From: Legionella antarctica | Lineage (GTDB): Bacteria > Pseudomonadota > Gammaproteobacteria > Legionellales > Legionellaceae | Direction: 5' to 3' | Length of the DNA: 64,000 nt | Assembly (NCBI RefSeq): GCF_011764505.1 | Contig: NZ_AP022839.1 | Span: forward strand, 541,001 to 605,000 | Shown: in pieces, positions 59,652 to 64,000 of the stretch | Position numbering within the stretch: the stretch's first letter is position 1 | Layout: every line of letters starts with the position of its first letter | The notes under the pieces: generated by a model | What the model saw: the letters and a program-made list of their open reading frames with translations, nothing else | The model's database searches: none | Told to the model about the DNA's origin: nothing | Position numbers and translations under genes: made by a program

Positions 59652-60853
59652 ATAACCTCTTGCTCGTTTCGAACACTTAAACTCCAGGCTGCTAAGGCAC
59701 CTAAACCTAAAATGAGAAGTGCTATTGCTAAAGAATATTGATCATAACCTTTGAGAGCAGCAATAATACCACTTGTCAACGCAGCACTTAAATCCTGCAT
59801 GGTGGCATATAAAGCCCCTACTGTTCCTGCAATTTGCGGAAAAGGATGAAATGCTCCAGCAAAAGCATTAATAAAAGTAAAACCTGCTCCCATACTGAAG
59901 AAAGCAATAGGAACCATAATGCTAAGAATGTGTTTGATTCCCAACAAGGTAAAAAACAACATACTTGTGCCGCCTATAATCATGAAGAACACGCCAACGA
60001 ATACCATGAAAGCTATCCCCTTGTGCATTACTAATTGACTGTTGATAATTCCGCTAAGGCAAATTGCTCCAGCAATAAAAACTGTCAATTGACCAAACTC
60101 AATGGGGCTTAGTCCCAATACATCTTGAAACACAAAAGGGGCAATAGTAAAGTAAGAAATGATACCTGCGTATGCAAAACAAGCACACAAAGTGTAGCCT
60201 AAGAAAATTTTAGATCGCAGCAAAATAATATAATTTGCTCGCATCACCTTTATTTTAGTGGCCTTGGGATTAAGATTTTTGTTTGTTTCAGGTAAAATTT
60301 GAAGCGCCATTATCCAAATTATTATGCCGAAACAGAATAAAAATAAAAAATTAGCACGCCACCCAAAATGCTCCTGAATATATCCACCTAGAGTAGGTGA
60401 GGCAACCATAATGAAAATACTCACTATGCCCACATAAGAACCTATCTTGGCTAAAATTTTACCGGAAAAAAGATCGCGAACTAGAGAGCGGCCGACAGAA
60501 TTACAACAACCTATGCCAAATCCCTGAATAAAACGACCAATAATCAACACCAAAACTGAGGGCGCGAGAACACAGCATAAGCTACCCAAAATACTTAAAC
60601 CTATCCCAAACATTATCGGGGGTTTACGGCCAATCTTATCGGATAAAGGACCATAAAAAACATGGGATATACCTAATCCCAACATAAAAAGTGACAATGT
60701 AAGTTGAATGGAAGCGTTATTACTGTTAAACACTTTAGTGATGGCCGGTAAAGACGGTATATACAGATCAGTGGTGGCTTGCATTAAGACCATCAACATC
60801 AAGATCAAAAAAATTAATAAACCCGATACTTTTTGGCTGTCTTTTGGAAACAT
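59648..60853 (-). CDS. MFS exporter, Bcr/CflA drug-efflux type
   Basis: The 401-residue protein has 12 hydrophobic segments. The Bcr/CflA signatures are TDLYIPSLPAI in the first helix, YGPLSDKIGRKPPI in the loop 2-3 motif, and GRFIQGFGIGCCNSVGR in helix 4. It is followed by an ACP gene with a 4-bp overlap and lies next to the biosynthetic genes. It is the obvious candidate to export their product. Confidence 0.9.
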   Translation of the reverse strand: MFPKDSQKVSGLLIFLILMLMVLMQATTDLYIPSLPAITKVFNSNNASIQLTLSLFMLGLGISHVFYGPLSDKIGRKPPIMFGIGLSILGSLCCVLAPSVLVLIIGRFIQGFGIGCCNSVGRSLVRDLFSGKILAKIGSYVGIVSIFIMVASPTLGGYIQEHFGWRANFLFLFCFGIIIWIMALQILPETNKNLNPKATKIKVMRANYIILLRSKIFLGYTLCACFAYAGIISYFTIAPFVFQDVLGLSPIEFGQLTVFIAGAICLSGIINSQLVMHKGIAFMVFVGVFFMIIGGTSMLFFTLLGIKHILSIMVPIAFFSMGAGFTFINAFAGAFHPFPQIAGTVGALYATMQDLSAALTSGIIAALKGYDQYSLAIALLILGLGALAAWSLSVRNEQEVI

Positions 60854-61198
60854 TAAAACCCTTACAAATCTTCAAAATCAATTTGCCACACAAATTAAAA
60901 GGAGCCAAGTCTGGTTATCTATATTAAAGAAACCTTTAGGAATTCGGATCATAACGTTCAAAACGATATTTTCAAAGTTTATTCTAAAGATTTAATCAAT
61001 CAATTCGTATTTTTTTATAATTTCCCTAAGGAAATAATTGTCTGATTGAAGTTCAAGCGCGGCAAGTCTCATTAGGAACATACATCTTGGATTATGTATG
61101 CCTGGAAAAACACTTTATATTGGTGCTATCCTTTATTTTTTTGACTGACATTCTGATTTAATCGCTATTTAAAGTTACAAAAACAAAGTTTTCACACC
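60854..61198. other. Intergenic stretch, no gene seen
   Basis: This 345-bp AT-rich spacer lies between the MFS gene start and a small membrane protein gene. A 7-bp hairpin (CATACAT/ATGTATG) is near 61080. The MFS promoter should lie close to 60860-60960, but I cannot place it with confidence. Confidence 0.5.
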
Positions 61199-61372
61199 CT
61201 AGTGAAGGATGGGACCAAACACTTTCCAGCCAATAATAGCTAATAAGATGAATAACATGAAATGACCGCCAACAATTCCATAGCTGCCCCGTGTAAACTC
61301 ATTTCTATGCCAATAAATGCCAAAAAGTAACCAAATAATCATCAACACCCAAAATAAAACTCCAATAGGCAT
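61199..61372 (-). CDS. Small two-helix membrane protein (57 residues)
   Basis: A short minus-strand gene starts at ATG 61372 with an AAGGAG site just upstream and ends at 61199-61201. The product has two hydrophobic helices (about 4-20 and 34-50) joined by a short charged loop (WHRNEFTRGSYG). The ribosome binding site and the clean membrane profile support a real gene. I do not recognise its family. Confidence 0.6.
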   Translation of the reverse strand: MPIGVLFWVLMIIWLLFGIYWHRNEFTRGSYGIVGGHFMLFILLAIIGWKVFGPILH

Positions 61373-61605
61373 TTTGCTCTCCTTAGTGGTTTAGCCAGAA
61401 TTAATCTGGTGTTATTTTAAAGCAAGAAGACTAATATCAACTGCTGCTATTGCTCTAAAAATAGTTTATTAACAAAGTATAGCGTAGGTTATAATAAATA
61501 TGGGGAAATAATTAGAATAATGCGGCCAGCTTTATATAATCGAAACAAAATAAAAAGAAATTAATCTATAATATGAATAGCTCGGTATTTTTTAATGGAA
61601 AAATT

Positions 61606-61878
61606 ATGAATGAAATGGATATTTTGAAATTATTTTATGATGAAATGACGGTTAAAAGTATGACCCGCGATATGGTTTTTTTGAGTATTGAGGAAGAGGC
61701 TGCAGCAGAAATTTCCCAAAACTTAGGCACGAATATCCCAACAGAGGTAGTGCAAAAAATGACGGATCTTTGCATTGCAAATGAATGGTTGGAACGGACT
61801 ACTGCAGATCCAAATTATAAGTATCTCTCTTTAACTGAAAATGGGCTACAGGTTCTTTTAAATTACTTATACAGGTAA
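61606..61878 (+). CDS. Small hypothetical protein with winged-helix-like features
   Basis: From ATG 61606 the product is 90 residues; the frame is open to 61573, but only the later ATG has a GGAA-type site before it. It is helical, with MDILKLFYDEMTVKSM at the start and YKYLSLTENGLQVLLNYLYR at the end. The terminal L-S-L-T-E-x-G pattern resembles the wing of small winged-helix proteins. Function is unknown. Confidence 0.58.
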   Translation: MNEMDILKLFYDEMTVKSMTRDMVFLSIEEEAAAEISQNLGTNIPTEVVQKMTDLCIANEWLERTTADPNYKYLSLTENGLQVLLNYLYR

Positions 61879-61900
61879 CCTGCTGATCATTTGCATTTTA

Positions 61901-61929
61901 TTTAAAGATTTTACTTCATGGGGTATAAT
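61901..61929 (+). promoter_or_regulatory. Likely carB promoter
   Basis: TTTAAA (61901-61906) and a perfect TATAAT (61924-61929) are 17 bp apart, 54 bases before the carB start. Confidence 0.55.
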
Positions 61930-61982
61930 CTTTAGGCAAAAATCGGTAAAATACATCACTTTATTCTTTTTTTGTTGTTACC

Positions 61983-64000
61983 ATGCCAAGACGAACTGAT
62001 ATTAAATCCATTCTTATCCTGGGAGCCGGCCCCATAGTCATCGGACAAGCCTGTGAGTTTGATTATTCAGGTACTCAAGCAGTGCGTGCATTAAAGGAAG
62101 AAGGTTATCGGGTGATATTGGTCAATTCAAATCCAGCAACCATAATGACTGATCCTGAACTTGCTGACGCAACTTATATTGAACCTGTGCAATGGAAAGA
62201 AGTGGCGCGAATTATCGAGATAGAACGTCCAGATGCCCTTTTACCCACCATGGGCGGTCAAACTGCTTTAAATTGTGCATTAGATTTGGTGCGGGAAGGG
62301 GTTTTGGCTAAATACTCAGTGGAAATGATTGGTGCCACTCGTGAGGCTATAGATAAAGCAGAAGACAGAGAAAAATTTCGCCAATTAATGATTCAAATTG
62401 GTTTGGACATGCCGCGCTCTGCTATTGCTCATAGTTTGGAGGAAGCAATACAGGTTCAAGCTCGATTGGGTTTTCCCGCCATTATCCGTCCTTCCTTTAC
62501 GATGGGGGGGAGTGGAGGTGGCATTGCATACAATCGAGAAGAATTTGAAGAAATTTGTACTCGAGGTTTAGAGCTATCACCCACCCACGAACTTCTAATT
62601 GATGAGTCGGTTCTTGGTTGGAAAGAATTTGAAATGGAAGTTGTGCGGGATAAAAATGATAACTGCATCATCATCTGTACTATAGAAAATATTGATCCTA
62701 TGGGGGTACATACCGGGGATTCTATTACAGTTGCCCCAGCGCAAACTTTAACTGACAAAGAATACCAACGCATGCGTGATGCTGCAATTAAGGTGTTAAG
62801 AGCTGTTGGGGTGGATACAGGTGGCTCAAACGTACAGTTTGCTATCAACCCCGAAGATGGCCGAATGCTGGTAGTTGAAATGAATCCTCGAGTTTCTCGA
62901 AGTTCAGCGTTGGCCTCAAAGGCTACTGGCTTCCCTATAGCCAAAGTTGCCGCTAAATTAGCGGTGGGTTATACCCTTGATGAATTAAAAAATGAAATTA
63001 CTGGGGGTAAAACTCCCGCATCCTTTGAGCCTAGCATTGATTATGTAGTCACTAAAATACCTCGATTTAATTTTGATAAATTCCCCCAGACCCCGACTAC
63101 CCTGACCACTCAGATGAAGTCAGTGGGAGAGGTTATGGCTATTGGTTCTAATTTTCAAGAGTCGTTACAAAAAGCGATTAGAGGATTGGAAATTGGCCGC
63201 AGCGGCTTACACTCCCTTTTTGAAAAGGGTGGTGATATGGCACGATTAAGGGGCCACTTGCGTGAGCCTACTCCTGATAGATTATGGTATATCGCCGATG
63301 CATTCCGCCAAAAACTATCTTTGGAAGAGATTCATGCGGAAAGTCGGGTTGACCCTTGGTTTTTGGCTCAGATAGAGGAGCTGGTTCTTTTAGAGCGAAC
63401 TGTATTTGGTAAATCCATTCATGAATTAGATACATCAACATTACGTTTGTTAAAGCGACGAGGGTTTGCAGATAGTTATTTGGCCAAGCTCATGTATTGC
63501 ACTGAATCTCAGGTGCGTACAAGGCGTTTGGAATTGGGTATTATTCCCGTTTACAAACGCATTGATTCGTGTGCAGGTGAGTTTCCCAGTGACACCGCAT
63601 ATCTATATTCTTGCTATGAAGGCAGCTGTGAAGCTCGACCTGAAAAGGGTAAGAAAAAAATTATGATCCTGGGTGGAGGGCCTAACCGTATTGGTCAGGG
63701 AATCGAATTCGATTATTGTTGTGTTCATGCTGCCATGGCGCTAAGGGAAGCAGGTTATCAGACTGTTATGGTCAATTGTAACCCGGAAACTGTATCAACA
63801 GATTTTGACACATCCGATCGCTTGTATTTTGAACCGGTAACTTTGGAGGATGTTTTATCAATAACTGATATAGAACAACCAGATGGAGTGATTGTGCATT
63901 ATGGCGGACAGACTCCATTAAAATTGTCTCGAGCCTTAGAGGCCAATGGTGTAAAAATAATAGGAACTTCACCTGATGCTATTGATCGAGCTGAAGACAG
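61983..64000 (+). CDS. carB: Carbamoyl-phosphate synthase large subunit (5' part)
   Basis: CarB makes carbamoyl phosphate for pyrimidines and arginine, using ammonia supplied by CarA. The gene opens at ATG 61983 ([20 protein letters not shown]) and stays open to the window edge, about 672 codons. The first ATP-grasp domain ([35 protein letters not shown]), the oligomerisation domain and the beginning of the second half ([20 protein letters not shown]) are visible in order. It begins with its own promoter, and carA is not upstream here. Confidence 0.96.
   Translation, partial: MPRRTDIKSILILGAGPIVIGQACEFDYSGTQAVRALKEEGYRVILVNSNPATIMTDPELADATYIEPVQWKEVARIIEIERPDALLPTMGGQTALNCALDLVREGVLAKYSVEMIGATREAIDKAEDREKFRQLMIQIGLDMPRSAIAHSLEEAIQVQARLGFPAIIRPSFTMGGSGGGIAYNREEFEEICTRGLELSPTHELLIDESVLGWKEFEMEVVRDKNDNCIIICTIENIDPMGVHTGDSITVAPAQTLTDKEYQRMRDAAIKVLRAVGVDTGGSNVQFAINPEDGRMLVVEMNPRVSRSSALASKATGFPIAKVAAKLAVGYTLDELKNEITGGKTPASFEPSIDYVVTKIPRFNFDKFPQTPTTLTTQMKSVGEVMAIGSNFQESLQKAIRGLEIGRSGLHSLFEKGGDMARLRGHLREPTPDRLWYIADAFRQKLSLEEIHAESRVDPWFLAQIEELVLLERTVFGKSIHELDTSTLRLLKRRGFADSYLAKLMYCTESQVRTRRLELGIIPVYKRIDSCAGEFPSDTAYLYSCYEGSCEARPEKGKKKIMILGGGPNRIGQGIEFDYCCVHAAMALREAGYQTVMVNCNPETVSTDFDTSDRLYFEPVTLEDVLSITDIEQPDGVIVHYGGQTPLKLSRALEANGVKIIGTSPDAIDRAED

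Overview
This is about 64 kb of an AT-rich gammaproteobacterial chromosome that is almost certainly Legionella or a close relative. The evidence is an enhA-enhB-enhC locus, a letA-uvrC pair, a phenylalanine 4-hydroxylase gene, a protein with a U-box-like segment of the kind seen in Dot/Icm effectors, and typical gammaproteobacterial gene neighbourhoods (bamA-skp-lpxD-fabZ-lpxA; rplU-rpmA-obgE; rplY-pth-ychF; pepA-holC divergent from lptF-lptG). The species cannot be named from the sequence alone.

Layout. 1-5.8 kb: outer-membrane and lipid A genes (bamA 3' end, skp, lpxD, fabZ, lpxA), then crcB and serS. 6-8.2 kb: two membrane proteins, one CREST/ceramidase-like and one DUF4105. 8.5-15.9 kb: two same-length (2,116 bp), apparently identical IS66-type elements, each with 80-bp terminal inverted repeats and its own 8-bp target duplication. 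One lies upstream of a solute-binding protein gene and the other splits a diguanylate cyclase gene; a tRNA-Pro gene and ispB lie between them. 16-25 kb: ychF, pth, rplY, rplU, rpmA, obgE, a CinA-like gene, phhA, letA and uvrC. 25-31 kb: a decayed gene fragment and the enhABC operon. 31-43.9 kb: rpsT, murJ, two M17 aminopeptidases, holC, lptF, lptG, an ElyC/YdcF-like gene, a Cys-rich secreted protein, a YhiN-like flavoprotein, the U-box-like candidate effector and a GIY-YIG protein. 44-45 kb: a secreted protein made of ten 9-residue repeats, then a decayed non-coding stretch. 62-64 kb: the start of carB.

The most interesting region is 45.4-60.9 kb, a divergent lipid- or polyketide-type biosynthetic cluster. 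On the minus strand lie an acyl-CoA carboxylase carboxyltransferase, a long acyl-CoA dehydrogenase, a GH3-family adenylating enzyme and a left-handed beta-helix membrane protein. On the plus strand lie a KAS III-like condensing enzyme, a fatty-acyl-AMP ligase, a second AMP-binding enzyme, an acyl carrier protein, a short-chain dehydrogenase and a second KAS III. An MFS exporter and a second acyl carrier protein follow on the minus strand. The set suggests activation of a fatty acid onto an ACP, condensation, reduction or desaturation, amide or ester transfer, and export. The product is unknown to me.

In this genome the cluster is damaged twice. An IS4-like element splits the second KAS III and separates its catalytic Asn from its Cys and His. 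A structured insert of about 260 bp splits the second ACP right after its DSL motif. Removing either insertion restores an intact reading frame of normal family length, so both events look recent. Together with the interrupted diguanylate cyclase this points to a genome under active transposition.
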